Below, one piece after another: positions 27,056-36,378 of a stretch of 64,000 nt of DNA (the stretch's first letter is position 1; each line of letters opens with the position of its first letter). A program made the translations under genes and the position numbers. The DNA comes from Oceanicaulis alexandrii DSM 11625 (lineage in GTDB: Bacteria; Pseudomonadota; Alphaproteobacteria; Caulobacterales; Maricaulaceae). Location: the NCBI RefSeq assembly GCF_000420265.1, contig NZ_ATUP01000001.1, positions 1,550,001 to 1,614,000 on the forward strand, read 5' to 3'. The notes under the pieces were generated by a model that was not told the DNA's origin, did not search any database, and was given only the letters and a program-made list of their open reading frames with translations.

Positions 27056-27811
27056 ATGACTGATTTAGCGACGTTTCCAGACGGGTTTCGGGCCTTGATC
27101 GTGGGCGCCTCCGGCGGCGTCGGCGAGGCCTTGACCACCCAGCTTGTGGATCACCCTCGATGTGCACAGGTTCACGCAGCCAGCCGCTCTGCCAAAGCTG
27201 TCTCCGGCGCCCAGGCCTTGTCCCTGGACTTTGACGATCCCCAGTCAGTCGAGGCTGCGGTCGAGGCCGCCGCTGAAGCGGGCCCGCTTCATCTGGTGAT
27301 CGTCGCCAGCGGGGTTTTGGTGGATGGCGAAGGGCGTGGACCGGAAAAGTCCTGGCGACAGATTGACGCCGGGTACATGACTGAGGTTTTCAAGGTCAAC
27401 ACGATCGGCCCGGCTCTGGTGGCGCGCTCGGCTCTGGACAAGCTGGCGAGAGGTCAGAAAGACGCGCCGCAAAAGGCTGTGTTCGCGGCCCTGTCTGCGC
27501 GCGTCGGCTCGATTTCAGACAACCGGCTGGGCGGTTGGCATAGTTATCGGGCCTCCAAGGCGGCGTTGAATCAGATCCTCAAAACCTGCGCCATCGAGTT
27601 GGCGCGCAAACGCCCTCATGCTGTCTGTATGGGGCTGCATCCTGGAACCGTGGACACAGCCCTCTCCAGCCCGTTTCAGGGCAATGTGCCCGACGGCAAG
27701 CTGTTTACGCCCGACTATAGCGCGGCGCGCTTGTTGGACGTTGTGGATCAGGTGACAGCGGACCAGTCAGGCTGCGTTTTTGACTGGGCCGGTAAGATTA
27801 TAGACCCTTAA
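27056..27811 (+). CDS. Short-chain dehydrogenase/reductase (SDR)
   Basis: NAD(P)-dependent oxidoreductase of the CsgA/C-factor-like branch. Gly-rich cofactor loop: VGASGGVGEAL (residues 16-26). The active-site region has Ser in ALSARVGSISDN and the YxxxK pair in SYRASKAALNQ. HPGTVDTALSSPF is a common SDR sequence after the active site. Length (251 aa) fits. Substrate not predictable. Starts 48 bases after the receiver gene. Confidence 0.9.
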   Translation: MTDLATFPDGFRALIVGASGGVGEALTTQLVDHPRCAQVHAASRSAKAVSGAQALSLDFDDPQSVEAAVEAAAEAGPLHLVIVASGVLVDGEGRGPEKSWRQIDAGYMTEVFKVNTIGPALVARSALDKLARGQKDAPQKAVFAALSARVGSISDNRLGGWHSYRASKAALNQILKTCAIELARKRPHAVCMGLHPGTVDTALSSPFQGNVPDGKLFTPDYSAARLLDVVDQVTADQSGCVFDWAGKIIDP

Positions 27812-27872
27812 GCACTTGAGCTTTTTAGCCGGAGAGGTTTTCCTACCTGAAGCTGACTTCAAGGAGGACATC

Positions 27873-28292
27873 ATGACCGGCCATATCGATCCTGCGCGAG
27901 ATGCGTTCGCGCTGTTCAAGGATTTGCCGCGAGACCAGCCGATCCAGATGCTCAACCTTCTGCGCTTGCGAGAAAAAGCGGCCTACCCCGATGGTCGAGA
28001 CGTGAGCGGCTTCGAAGCATACAAAACGTATGGCAAGACGTCCGGGCCGATTTTCCGTCGCGTGGGCGGGTCGATCGTCTGGCGTGGCGCGCCGCAACTC
28101 ACCTTGATCGGTCCGGCTGAGGAGAGTTGGCATTTGTCTTTTGTCGCAGCCTACCCCAGCGCCGCCGCCTTTCTGGAGATGGTCACGGACCCGGTATACC
28201 AGAGCGAGGCCGTGCCGCATCGGCAGGCCGCTGTGCTGGATAGCCGTCTTGTGCGCCATGCGCCGCTGGAGCTGACCTCGGAATTCAGCTGA
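27873..28292 (+). CDS. DUF1330 domain protein
   Basis: A 139-aa protein with the DUF1330 (dimeric alpha/beta barrel) pattern: PIQMLNLLRLREKAAY, GFEAYKTYGK, LIGPAEESWHLSFVAAYPS and AFLEMVTDPVYQ. Members may be small-molecule-binding or enzymatic; no role is known. The AAGGAGG site four bases before the ATG at 27873 is strong and decides the start. It ends convergently with the FixJ-like gene. Confidence 0.85.
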   Translation: MTGHIDPARDAFALFKDLPRDQPIQMLNLLRLREKAAYPDGRDVSGFEAYKTYGKTSGPIFRRVGGSIVWRGAPQLTLIGPAEESWHLSFVAAYPSAAAFLEMVTDPVYQSEAVPHRQAAVLDSRLVRHAPLELTSEFS

Positions 28293-28294
28293 GT

Positions 28295-28915
28295 TTATTC
28301 TGACAGCAAATTGAGCTGCATCGCCATCCGCACCAGATGGGACAGGCTGCGCGCCTGCATCTTTTCGACCACCCGGGCGCGGTGGATTTCCACTGTGCGG
28401 GCGCTGATGCCCAGCTTGTGCGCGACGACCTTGTTGGGGTGACCTGCGGCCACTTCAACCAGCACTTCGCGTTCACGCGGGGTCAGGTTTTCAAACCGTT
28501 CCCTCAGAGACGTCAGCGCCTGGCTGGCCTCAGCCTGTTGCTGACCGGCCTGCAACGCCAGCTCGACGCTTTCAAACAGGCGTTCTTCTTCATAGGGTTT
28601 CTCGATGAAATCGAGCGCGCCAGCCTGCATGGCGCGGACCGCCATGGGCAAATCGCCATGACCGGTCACGATGATGACAGGCAGGGTCGCGTTGCGGGTG
28701 CTCAGCTCCTCCTGAACTTGCAGCCCGGACAGCCCCGGCATTCGCACATCCAGCACCGCGCAGCCCGCCCAGTCTGGCGCATATTCGGCCAGAAAGGCTT
28801 CGCCGCTGTCAAAGGTCTTCACCTCATGACCGGCTGAGAGCAACAGCGCCTCCAAGGATTCGCGGGCGGCGGCGTCATCATCAACGACGTACACGAGGGG
28901 GGCTATGTCGGTCAT
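28295..28915 (-). CDS. FixJ-type response regulator
   Basis: Two-domain regulator of the FixJ/NarL kind. Receiver: VVDDDAAARESL with acidic cluster, phospho-acceptor Asp56 (AVLDVRMPGLSG), VTGHGDLPMAV and Lys in FIEKPYEEE. C-terminal LuxR-type helix-turn-helix: ENLTPREREVLVEVAAG, then NKVVAHKLGISARTVEIHRARV. Its ATG overlaps the stop of the kinase gene upstream (ATGA), so kinase and regulator form one unit. Similar proteins are named FixJ or TtrR-like. The target genes are not evident. Confidence 0.93.
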   Translation of the reverse strand: MTDIAPLVYVVDDDAAARESLEALLLSAGHEVKTFDSGEAFLAEYAPDWAGCAVLDVRMPGLSGLQVQEELSTRNATLPVIIVTGHGDLPMAVRAMQAGALDFIEKPYEEERLFESVELALQAGQQQAEASQALTSLRERFENLTPREREVLVEVAAGHPNKVVAHKLGISARTVEIHRARVVEKMQARSLSHLVRMAMQLNLLSE

Positions 28916-30438
28916 GCTCTGTCTCCTGGCGTAATGACGGGCAGGCAGAAGCGAAAGACCGCACCGCCATCGGGGCGGTTCTCTGCGCAGATCTCGCCGT
29001 CATGGTCTGAAATGATGGAATGGCAGATCGACAGACCCACGCCCATGCCATCGGATTTACTGGTGTTGAAGGGCTGAAACAGTTTCGCCTGCTGGGCTTG
29101 CGACAGGCCGGGGCCCTGGTCGGCGACTTCGACCCAGATCTGATCATTACTGCTCCAGCACGCCACATTGATGACGCCCTGCGCTTGTTCGCCCATGGCT
29201 TCCGCGGCGTTGCGGATGAGATTAAGCAATACCTGTTGGATGTTGACCCGCTGCAACAAGGTGTGCGGCGCATCCGGATCCAGCTCGCAAGACAAGGACA
29301 AACCGGCCGCGGCGACCGCCGGCTCGATCAGCGGCAGCGTGTCATGGATCACGTCATAGGGGCTGGCGAACTCGGTTTCTGATTCCCCCTTGTCGAGGAA
29401 GGTGCGCAAGGAGCGGATGATTTCACCGGCTCGGGACGCCTGCGAGATCGCCTTCTCGACCATTTGAATGGTGCGGGACTCGCCATCAAACTCTGTCCTG
29501 GAAAGCCGGCGGGCTGCAGCGAGATAGTTCATCACAGCGGACAAAGGCTGGTTCAGCTCATGCGCCATCGCCGAGGCCATCTCCCCCATGGCGCTGACGC
29601 GGGAGACATGGTGGAGCTCGCTTTGCAGGGCCCGCGCTCGCGCTTCAATTTCACGACGCACGCTCAGATCAGTGGCCAGCACCAGCAGACCGGTGCGATT
29701 GGCGTAGCGGATGCGGCTGGCGGACAGGCGCACCGGAATGCGCTCGCCCTCGGCGGTGACAGCGAAGGGCGTTTCTGTTTCCGCCGCGCCCTCGCGTTGC
29801 ACCTTTCGCCAGAACGCCGGGATTTCACCGGGGGCGCCGACAAAGAGGTCTTCCGCGCGCAACAGGCGTAATTGCGCCTCGCTATAGCCGAACAGCTCGC
29901 AGGTGCGCTTGTTCTCGTCGAGAACGAAACACGTTTCGGCGTCAATCAGGAAACCAGCAGCGTTCGAACCGTCGAACATGGCCCGATAGCGCTGCTCGCT
30001 GTCGCGCAATTCCTGCTCGGCGCGTTTGCGCTCGGTGATGTCGCGGAAGGACACCACAGCCCCCGCGATCCGACCGTCATCCCAGATGGGCGTGCTGACA
30101 TACTCTACCGGGAAAGACGTGCCGTCCTTGCGCCAGAACACATCGTCATAGATCCGGTGTATCTTGCCGTCGCGCGTGGCTTCATGAATGGGACATTCCA
30201 CGCTGGGGAAGTGCCGTCCGTCGGCATGAGAATGGTGAACCAGCTCATGCAGGTTCCGCCCCAGCATCTCTTCCACCGAATAGCCTGACATGCGCGCCGC
30301 CGCGGGGTTCACAAAGGTTGAGATCCCTCGGTCGTCAATGCCGTAAATGCCATCACCTGACGCCATCAGGATCAGATCGCGCTGGCGCCGGAACAGGTCA
30401 GCCGGATTCTCGCCTTTGCTCGGGTCTGTGTCTGACAT
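28912..30438 (-). CDS. PAS-domain sensor histidine kinase, FixL-like
   Basis: The 508-aa soluble kinase contains two PAS domains (residues about 20-140 and 150-265), the first with the motif HHSHADGRHFP and the second with RYRAMFDGSNAAGF. Neither shows the heme-ligand context of rhizobial FixL, so oxygen sensing is doubtful. His293 (AMAHELNQPLSAV) lies in the FixL-type DHp domain; the ATPase has LNLIRNAAEAM and DQGPGLSQ. No membrane segment. The overlap with the regulator gene makes them cognate partners. Confidence 0.93.
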   Translation of the reverse strand: MSDTDPSKGENPADLFRRQRDLILMASGDGIYGIDDRGISTFVNPAAARMSGYSVEEMLGRNLHELVHHSHADGRHFPSVECPIHEATRDGKIHRIYDDVFWRKDGTSFPVEYVSTPIWDDGRIAGAVVSFRDITERKRAEQELRDSEQRYRAMFDGSNAAGFLIDAETCFVLDENKRTCELFGYSEAQLRLLRAEDLFVGAPGEIPAFWRKVQREGAAETETPFAVTAEGERIPVRLSASRIRYANRTGLLVLATDLSVRREIEARARALQSELHHVSRVSAMGEMASAMAHELNQPLSAVMNYLAAARRLSRTEFDGESRTIQMVEKAISQASRAGEIIRSLRTFLDKGESETEFASPYDVIHDTLPLIEPAVAAAGLSLSCELDPDAPHTLLQRVNIQQVLLNLIRNAAEAMGEQAQGVINVACWSSNDQIWVEVADQGPGLSQAQQAKLFQPFNTSKSDGMGVGLSICHSIISDHDGEICAENRPDGGAVFRFCLPVITPGDRA

Positions 30439-30467
30439 GCGCGATCCTTTCCCCTCAGTCGACAGTT

Positions 30468-31817
30468 CTAGACCAGAAACTTCAGGTCTGACGAGAAGGT
30501 TGGGTACGCATAGGTCATCGTCGCCAGCTCCGAGGCGGTCATCCCGGTCTTCATGGCGAGCGTGAACACATGGATCACCTCTTCCGCGCCATGTCCGGCC
30601 AGATGCGCGCCCAGGACCAGATCGGTCTCCGGATCAATCAGTACTTTGGCGAAGGCGACGGCTTCGGCGTAGGTCTTGGCGGAACGCCAGTCGCGCAAAT
30701 CGTTGACTTTTATGACCGGATCAAAGCCCGCCGCCTTGGCGGCGGTTTCATCCAGACCGACGCTGGCGATGGCGGGGACCGTGTAAACAGCTGACGGGAT
30801 GGTGGTGTAATCTGGTGTGGAGCCTGCGCCCAGAATGGCGTTCTCGCCTGCGATGCGGCCTTCATAGCTGGCGACCGGGCTGAGCTGCGGCGATGTGGCC
30901 AGCGCATCGCCCGCCACATAGACGGAAGGGTTCGAGAGGCTGCACAAATTGGCGTCCACTTTGATCTGGCCGCGGTCTGAAGTAATGCCGCCAGCTTCCA
31001 GGTCGAGCGCCTCGACCGCGGGACGACGCCCGGCGCCATTGACCACCAGATCCGCGCTCAGGGACATGATCTCATCGCCGATGACGACATCGACCGTAAA
31101 GGAGTCCTCTTCTCGGGAGATGGACTGGACGCTGACGCCGGTATGGATTTTCACGCCCAAGCTGCGCGTATAGTCCACCAGCGTGTCCACCATGTCCGGA
31201 TCGAGGCGCGGCAGTACGCGCGGCGCGGCTTCCAGGATTGTCACCCGTGCGCCGGCGCGGATCAGGACATGGGCGAATTCAAGCGCGATCACGCCGCCGC
31301 CGATAAAGACGACTTCGTCCGGCAGGGTCTCAAGGGTCAGAAGATCGTCACTGGTCCGTGTATGCGACCAGCCTTTGATCGGCAGGGTTGCGGGTTCGGA
31401 TCCGGTGGCGATGACGATCTTGTCAGCCGTATAGGTTTCGCTGTCCACTTCGACGGCGTTCGGGCCGATGAACACCGCCTGGCCCGTGACCAGCGTCATG
31501 CCGCGATTGAGGATCGAGGATTTGAACATGTCGGGCACGCCGTCCACGAAGGTGCGTTCACGGCGGATCAGGGCGGGCCAGTCGAGCTGAACCTCGCCAG
31601 TGGTGATCGCGTGCTCGCCAGCGCGGGCGATGACATCCAGACTGGCGGCGGCGGCGACCAGCACTTTCTTGGGGACGCAGCCGCGAATGGCGCAGGTGCC
31701 GCCCACATCGCGCGATTCAACCAAGGTGACGGACTTGCCTTCGCGATGTGCGATTCCGGCGGCGGCCATGCCGGCGTTTCCAGTGCCGAGAACCAGAAGG
31801 TCTGAGTGATGGGTCAT
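30468..31817 (-). CDS. Glutathione reductase-like FAD/NAD(P) disulfide oxidoreductase
   Basis: Class I pyridine nucleotide-disulfide reductase fold. FAD loop: LGTGNAGMAAAG; redox disulfide Cys42/Cys47 (GGTCAIRGCVPKK); NAD(P)-binding GGGVIALEFAHVL; second FAD motif NPSVYVAGD. The C-terminal catalytic HxxxxHPTxxE is replaced: the sequence reads MTYAYPTFSSD with Tyr438 where His is expected and Asp for Glu. It therefore may not reduce glutathione as GR does. Length 449 aa. A membrane-protein gene lies 27 bases upstream on the same strand. Confidence 0.88.
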   Translation of the reverse strand: MTHHSDLLVLGTGNAGMAAAGIAHREGKSVTLVESRDVGGTCAIRGCVPKKVLVAAAASLDVIARAGEHAITTGEVQLDWPALIRRERTFVDGVPDMFKSSILNRGMTLVTGQAVFIGPNAVEVDSETYTADKIVIATGSEPATLPIKGWSHTRTSDDLLTLETLPDEVVFIGGGVIALEFAHVLIRAGARVTILEAAPRVLPRLDPDMVDTLVDYTRSLGVKIHTGVSVQSISREEDSFTVDVVIGDEIMSLSADLVVNGAGRRPAVEALDLEAGGITSDRGQIKVDANLCSLSNPSVYVAGDALATSPQLSPVASYEGRIAGENAILGAGSTPDYTTIPSAVYTVPAIASVGLDETAAKAAGFDPVIKVNDLRDWRSAKTYAEAVAFAKVLIDPETDLVLGAHLAGHGAEEVIHVFTLAMKTGMTASELATMTYAYPTFSSDLKFLV

Positions 31818-31844
31818 GGGTCAGTCTCGCAATGTGTGTGGGGG

Positions 31845-32507
31845 TCAGGCCGAGCTGCGCACGCCGGCGCGACGCAGGGCTTTGACTTCGGACAGCAGAT
31901 CCAGAAGCCGGGTTTGCAAAATGTCGGTGGGGTCGAAGTTCCGGTCGGTGAAGCAGTGGTAGCGCATCACGCTGCGCGCCAGCGCGAAGCCCGCGCCCGC
32001 GGACGCCAGGGTCAGAAGGCAGAAGGGCGCGATATTCACCCAGCCCCAGACCCGGATCAGGCCGGCGCTTAGCGCCAGTCCGGCGGCCAGGCTGAACAGG
32101 TTGAGGGCGGCCAGAGACAGGCCTGCCCAATCCCGGTCACGCTGGATCACTTCCACATGACGCCATTCAAACACCACGTCCTGAACGCCTTCGATGACAT
32201 ATTGATCTTCATCCCGGGCCAGGCGCTCCGCCGCGATGGAGGCGCGCATGTTCACCCGGCGAAACAACCGGTCGAGCCCGTTATGGGTCTCAAGCCAGAC
32301 CGCGCCTTCCGCCAGAGCCAGTCCCAGAGCTCCAACGCCCGCAGCGCTCAGGACAGCGGCGCGTATCTCGACGCCCAGAGCGTACAGCGCGACCAGCACA
32401 AGGGCGTACAGCGCGCCTGAGACAGGCAGGGTCAGACCGTGCATCAGCATCCAGCGCCGATAGGTGCGCTCGAACTCAGTGTCTGACGGGCGGGCGGGGC
32501 GGGTCAT
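31845..32507 (-). CDS. Membrane protein with four predicted helices, 220 aa
   Basis: Unrecognised. Hydrophobic segments lie near residues 26-46, 50-70, 132-152 and 158-178; the charged middle stretch (residues 70-125, with many Arg/Glu) and both ends are likely cytoplasmic. Possible weak similarity of topology to SLATT-type membrane proteins, but I cannot support it. The ATG at 32507 is the only good start. It sits 27 bases upstream of the reductase gene, so they are probably co-transcribed. Confidence 0.65.
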   Translation of the reverse strand: MTRPARPSDTEFERTYRRWMLMHGLTLPVSGALYALVLVALYALGVEIRAAVLSAAGVGALGLALAEGAVWLETHNGLDRLFRRVNMRASIAAERLARDEDQYVIEGVQDVVFEWRHVEVIQRDRDWAGLSLAALNLFSLAAGLALSAGLIRVWGWVNIAPFCLLTLASAGAGFALARSVMRYHCFTDRNFDPTDILQTRLLDLLSEVKALRRAGVRSSA

Positions 32508-32538
32508 GATCTACTCCCGGAAACGGGGGAGGCGGGGG

Positions 32539-32949
32539 CTAGAGCCGCCGCTCTTCCTCCTTGATCGCAATATCGTTGACGCTGGATTCGCGGCGGCGCA
32601 TCAGGCCGTCCGTGTCGAATTCCCATTGTTCATTGCCGTGCGAGCGGAACCATTGGCCGGTCTCGACCTGTTTCCACTCGTAAAAGAACGCGACAGAGAT
32701 GCGGTTGCCGGTGAAGGCCCACAGTTCTTTTTTGAGTTTGTAATGATCCTCAGCGGACCATTTTTCGCGCAGGAAGGCCTTGATGGCGGCGCGTCCCTTG
32801 AAGAATTGATCGCGATTGCGCCATTCGGAGTCTTCAGAATAGGCCAGCGCGACGCGTTCAGGGTCGCGGCTGTTCCAGGCGTCTTCAGCAAATTGCACTT
32901 TGGCGCGAGCGGTCTCTTCGGTGAACGGGGGGAGAAGTTGGGTGGCCAT
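32539..32949 (-). CDS. DUF1348/NTF2-like protein
   Basis: A 136-aa soluble protein with the DUF1348 pattern: [20 protein letters not shown], then [40 protein letters not shown] and [19 protein letters not shown]. The NTF2 cone fold binds small ligands; the role is unknown. It is unrelated to the NTF2-like tail of the hydrogenase. A strong terminator from the upstream gene separates it from the exported hydrolase. Confidence 0.9.
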   Translation of the reverse strand: MATQLLPPFTEETARAKVQFAEDAWNSRDPERVALAYSEDSEWRNRDQFFKGRAAIKAFLREKWSAEDHYKLKKELWAFTGNRISVAFFYEWKQVETGQWFRSHGNEQWEFDTDGLMRRRESSVNDIAIKEEERRL

Positions 32950-32983
32950 TTTCTTATCTGTTCTTGTGTATTAGAGCCAAAAC

Positions 32984-33021
32984 GAGGGTCCGGCGGAGAT
33001 GGGGACGACCGCCGGACCCTC
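32984..33021 (-). terminator. Terminator of the isochorismatase-like gene
   Basis: A perfect 13-bp stem (GAGGGTCCGGCGG with CCGCCGGACCCTC) with a 12-base loop is followed on the minus strand by GTTTTGG. It lies 50 bases past the stop of the gene at 33071. Confidence 0.8.
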
Positions 33022-33070
33022 TTAGGACCCGTCCCTCGTGGAGGGGCAGACATTCAGGACGGGGATCGGG

Positions 33071-33832
33071 TTAGCGGCTGTAGGCCGCAGTGATGGCGCT
33101 GACCGTTTCATCGGTGTCGCCCACATGGTTGGCGATCATGCGGAAATTGGTCACGGCTGCGGCGTAGCCGTCATAGCCTGGCACCTGGGCGGCGGCGGTG
33201 GCGTCGGTGACGACCAGCACTTCAAAGCCTTGCTCGATCAGCTCGCGCATATGGGATTCGGTGCACAGGTTGGCGGACATGCCCGCCAGGATGACGCGGT
33301 CCACGTTCTGCTTGCGCAATTGCAGGACCAGATCGTTGGTTTCCGGGCCATAGACCTTGTGCGGCGAGGTCACCACGGTGTGGTCATGCTCGATATGCGG
33401 GCGATACTCTTCCAGCCAGTCAGCGCCCGAGCCTTCAAAGCCTTCAAGGTCAAGCGGGCCGGCGCGATCGAACATGCCGATCGAATGCATCAGCGCTTCC
33501 AGAGCGCCTTCAAAGCGCCATTCATGGTCATGTTCGTAGTAATAGTGCGGTGAGACGAAGACCGGCATGCCGACCTCGTGGGCGGTCTCGAACAGGCGGC
33601 CGATATTCTCCACCGTGCCGTTCTCGGTGACGTTCTGACCCACGACGCCCCAGGTAACGCCGTCCGGGCTGAGAAAGTCATTCTGCGGGTCGGTGACGAC
33701 CAGGGCGGTGACGCCGCGCTCGATCTGCATGCCCGGATCGGGCAGTTGCGCGAGCGCCTGGCCGGTGAAAAGCGCGACGCCGGCGGCGGCGCCAGTCAGC
33801 ACGGTGCGGGAGAAGGTTTTATAAGCACGCAT
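33071..33832 (-). CDS. Exported isochorismatase-family cysteine hydrolase
   Basis: A signal peptide (residues 1-29, ending QALAQ) directs a cysteine hydrolase to the periplasm, which is unusual for this family. Catalytic triad: Asp48 (TDPQNDF), Lys159 (SPHKVYGP) and Cys190 (MSANLCTES). AGMSANLCTESHMRELIEQG and VVTDATAA fit the cysteine hydrolase subgroup (nicotinamidase, ureidoacrylate or carbamoylsarcosine-type). The ATG at 33832 follows AAGGA; an upstream frame has no site. It is divergent from the hybrid kinase. Substrate unknown. Confidence 0.88.
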   Translation of the reverse strand: MRAYKTFSRTVLTGAAAGVALFTGQALAQLPDPGMQIERGVTALVVTDPQNDFLSPDGVTWGVVGQNVTENGTVENIGRLFETAHEVGMPVFVSPHYYYEHDHEWRFEGALEALMHSIGMFDRAGPLDLEGFEGSGADWLEEYRPHIEHDHTVVTSPHKVYGPETNDLVLQLRKQNVDRVILAGMSANLCTESHMRELIEQGFEVLVVTDATAAAQVPGYDGYAAAVTNFRMIANHVGDTDETVSAITAAYSR

Positions 33833-34058
33833 GGTCCGTATCCTTTGTCTGTGAGCAAGGAAGTCTCCGGGGGGAGGAGGATGATTGCTCTGGGACAAGA
33901 GATACGCAGCTGACGCCGCTCGCATAATTCGTTTTTGTGCGTAAGGGGAATTCCCTAGACCTGATGCAGGATGGCGCGTCTTGCTGTGCTTTCAGGAGAG
34001 ATCGACAACCCGATCTTTACCTCGATTTGCTCGAATACCCGTATTACGGAGGGGACGC

Positions 34059-36113
34059 GTGAGCGGTCTATTTGAAATCCTGATCGCCATAACCAGCCTG
34101 TCGGCGGGTGCGATCCTGTTTTTGAATCTGCGTCACATGGCGCGACTGAGGCGGGGCAGTCAGCTCATCGTTGGCGGATTGCTGGTGATCGGCGTTTCGG
34201 CCCTCATTGATTCCTCAAACGGTTTCGTGCCGTATTCGCCAGGCCAGCTTGAACCGGTGCACGACTGGATCGAGGGCGTGTCTTATATCTGCGACGCTCT
34301 GGGGTTGTTTCTCATCAGCGTCGGTTTTTTCCGGTGGCTGCCGCTCTTGCGCCGGATCGACACCGAGATCTCTGCGCGCATGGAAGCCGAGAAGAGCCTG
34401 CAGCGAACTCTGGATCGCTCGCGCGAAATGAACCAGCTCAAACGCGAACTCGCGCAGGACCATCTCAACAAGGGGTGGGATTACGACCATATGACGCGCC
34501 AGGTGGTTCAGAGGCTCGCTGTCGCTCTGGATGTGGATGAAGCAGGTTTGTGGCTGTTTTCAGAGGATCACAGCGCCTTGCGCCCTCATTGCGTCTGGAG
34601 CCCGACTGAGGGTGAAATTTTCAATGCGCCCCGACTGACCGAGCATAAGGCGCCTGAGGCCTTTCGGTTCGCCAGCCAGGGCGCCTATATCGATGCGGTC
34701 GAGATCAGCGCCGCTCACGAGGACGCCCGATCATTGGGCCAGGCGCTCCACAATGTCTCAAAAGGCGCTGTGCTCGCCGCCCCTATCTTGCAAGAACACA
34801 GCGTCAGCGGCGTTTTGAGCATTTGCAAGAAGGGCGAGCGCCATGAGTGGACGCCTGAAGAACAGGCGCTGATCTATGCGCTCGCCAATTACATCGTCGT
34901 TGCCGAACTGGTGCTCAACGCCCGCACTTTGACGCGGAGCGCTCGAGATGCGCAAAGCGCTGCGGAGCGGGCCAGCGAGGCGAAAACCGAGTTCGTCGCC
35001 AATGTCAGCCATGAATTACGCACGCCACTGAACGGCATGCTGGGGCTGGTGCGGGTTCTGTCGGAAGCGGAGCTTGAGCCCGGTCTGCATGACAAAGTCG
35101 AGCTGCTTCAAGTGACGGGCGACCAGCTCTTGCGAGTTCTCAATGATCTCCTGGATCTGTCGCGTCTGGAGGCGGGCCGGTTTCAGCTTGAACCCGAGGC
35201 CATGGACCCGACACGCTTGCTGAAAGAGGTCAGCATGCTGTTCCGGCCGAGCGCTGAGGAGAAGGGCCTCACCCTGGACGAAGAGATCCTCGCTTTGCCC
35301 GCCAGCGTGGAGCTGGATCAGACGCGCTTTCGCCAGTGTGTATTCAATCTTTTATCCAACGCGATCAAATTCACGCAAACAGGCGGCGTCAGCTTGCATG
35401 CCTATGCCCAGCCTGTGTCTCAGGGCCAGTGCCGCATCACCGTCTCGGTTAAGGATACAGGTCCCGGTCTTGAACCGGCTGAGGTGAACAAGCTGTTTAA
35501 CCGGTTCGAGCAGGGCGACGGGGATGCGGGTTCGTCAAAGAGCGTGGGATCAGGCCTGGGTCTGGTGATCACCCGCGAGCTGGCGCGGCGGATGGGCGGC
35601 GATGTGACGATTGAGAGCCAGCCTGGCGACGGGGCGTGTTTCACGCTGACCTTGATGGCTGGCATGCACGCAGATGAACCGATCATCGCGTCGCATGCCG
35701 ACGCATCCCATCCTGGTGCGGCCACGCTTGCAGGGGCGCGCATCCTGTTGGTGGATGACAATGACATCAACCGTATGGTTGCCCGTTATATGGTGGAGCC
35801 GACAGGCGCTGAAGTCACCGAAGCCGCTTCCGGGGCTGCTGCGCTGCGTTTGTTCTCAGACGAGCCCTATGATCTGGTGCTGCTCGACGCCAGCATGCCG
35901 GTCATGTCGGGAGAAGAAACGCTCAGCCGTTTGCGCGCCATGAACGAGGCGGGGGCGCAGGTGCCCGTCATCGCGTTGACGGCCCATGCGGGACAGGGCG
36001 AGCGTGAGCGGTTTCTCGCCATGGGCATGGATGATTACATCCCCAAACCCATTGTCGAGGATGAGCTGATCGCCGCCTGTGAGCGTTGCCTGAAACAGTC
36101 ACACCCCGCCTGA
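34059..36113 (+). CDS. Hybrid sensor histidine kinase/response regulator
   Basis: The start is a GTG preceded by GGAGGGG, preferred over an upstream TTG. Two to three membrane helices occupy residues 1-95, a coiled linker follows, then a GAF domain (about 125-285), a DHp domain with His318 (NVSHELRTPLNGML), an ATPase domain (NLLSNAIKFTQTGG, KDTGPGLEP, GSGLGLVITRELA) and a C-terminal receiver with Asp610 (LVLLDASMPVMSG). Total 684 aa. A histidine phosphotransferase would be needed to pass phosphate onward; none lies nearby. Confidence 0.92.
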   Translation: MSGLFEILIAITSLSAGAILFLNLRHMARLRRGSQLIVGGLLVIGVSALIDSSNGFVPYSPGQLEPVHDWIEGVSYICDALGLFLISVGFFRWLPLLRRIDTEISARMEAEKSLQRTLDRSREMNQLKRELAQDHLNKGWDYDHMTRQVVQRLAVALDVDEAGLWLFSEDHSALRPHCVWSPTEGEIFNAPRLTEHKAPEAFRFASQGAYIDAVEISAAHEDARSLGQALHNVSKGAVLAAPILQEHSVSGVLSICKKGERHEWTPEEQALIYALANYIVVAELVLNARTLTRSARDAQSAAERASEAKTEFVANVSHELRTPLNGMLGLVRVLSEAELEPGLHDKVELLQVTGDQLLRVLNDLLDLSRLEAGRFQLEPEAMDPTRLLKEVSMLFRPSAEEKGLTLDEEILALPASVELDQTRFRQCVFNLLSNAIKFTQTGGVSLHAYAQPVSQGQCRITVSVKDTGPGLEPAEVNKLFNRFEQGDGDAGSSKSVGSGLGLVITRELARRMGGDVTIESQPGDGACFTLTLMAGMHADEPIIASHADASHPGAATLAGARILLVDDNDINRMVARYMVEPTGAEVTEAASGAAALRLFSDEPYDLVLLDASMPVMSGEETLSRLRAMNEAGAQVPVIALTAHAGQGERERFLAMGMDDYIPKPIVEDELIAACERCLKQSHPA

Positions 36114-36117
36114 CCGC

Positions 36118-36367
36118 GAACCTTCAGGTTCGCAAGGCCAACGGCCGCCCGCAGCTTCAGCGAGGATCGACCGAGGGGAGGCGAGGGAGAGCAGGCGTCG
36201 CGCCAGAACCTTCAGGTTCGCAAGGCCAACGGCCGCCCGCAGCTTCAGCGAGGATCGACCGAGCGGAGGCGAGGGAGAACAGGCGTCGCGCCAGAACCTT
36301 CAGGTTCGCAAGGCCAACGGCCGCCCGCAGCTTTAGCGAGGATCGACCGAGCGGAGGCGAGGGAGAA
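36118..36367. repeat. Tandem 88-bp repeat, 2.8 copies
   Basis: Three near-identical units start at 36118, 36206 and 36294. Each opens with the dyad GAACCTTCAGGTTC, then a GC-rich core ending in GGAGGCGAGGGAGA. Differences are single bases (GGGGAGG in copy 1, CTTTAG in copy 3). The unit length, 88, is not divisible by 3, so open frames crossing the array are artefacts. The array fills the gap between the hybrid kinase and tRNA-Thr. I see no genes in it. Confidence 0.95.
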
Positions 36368-36378
36368 TAAGTAAGAAG

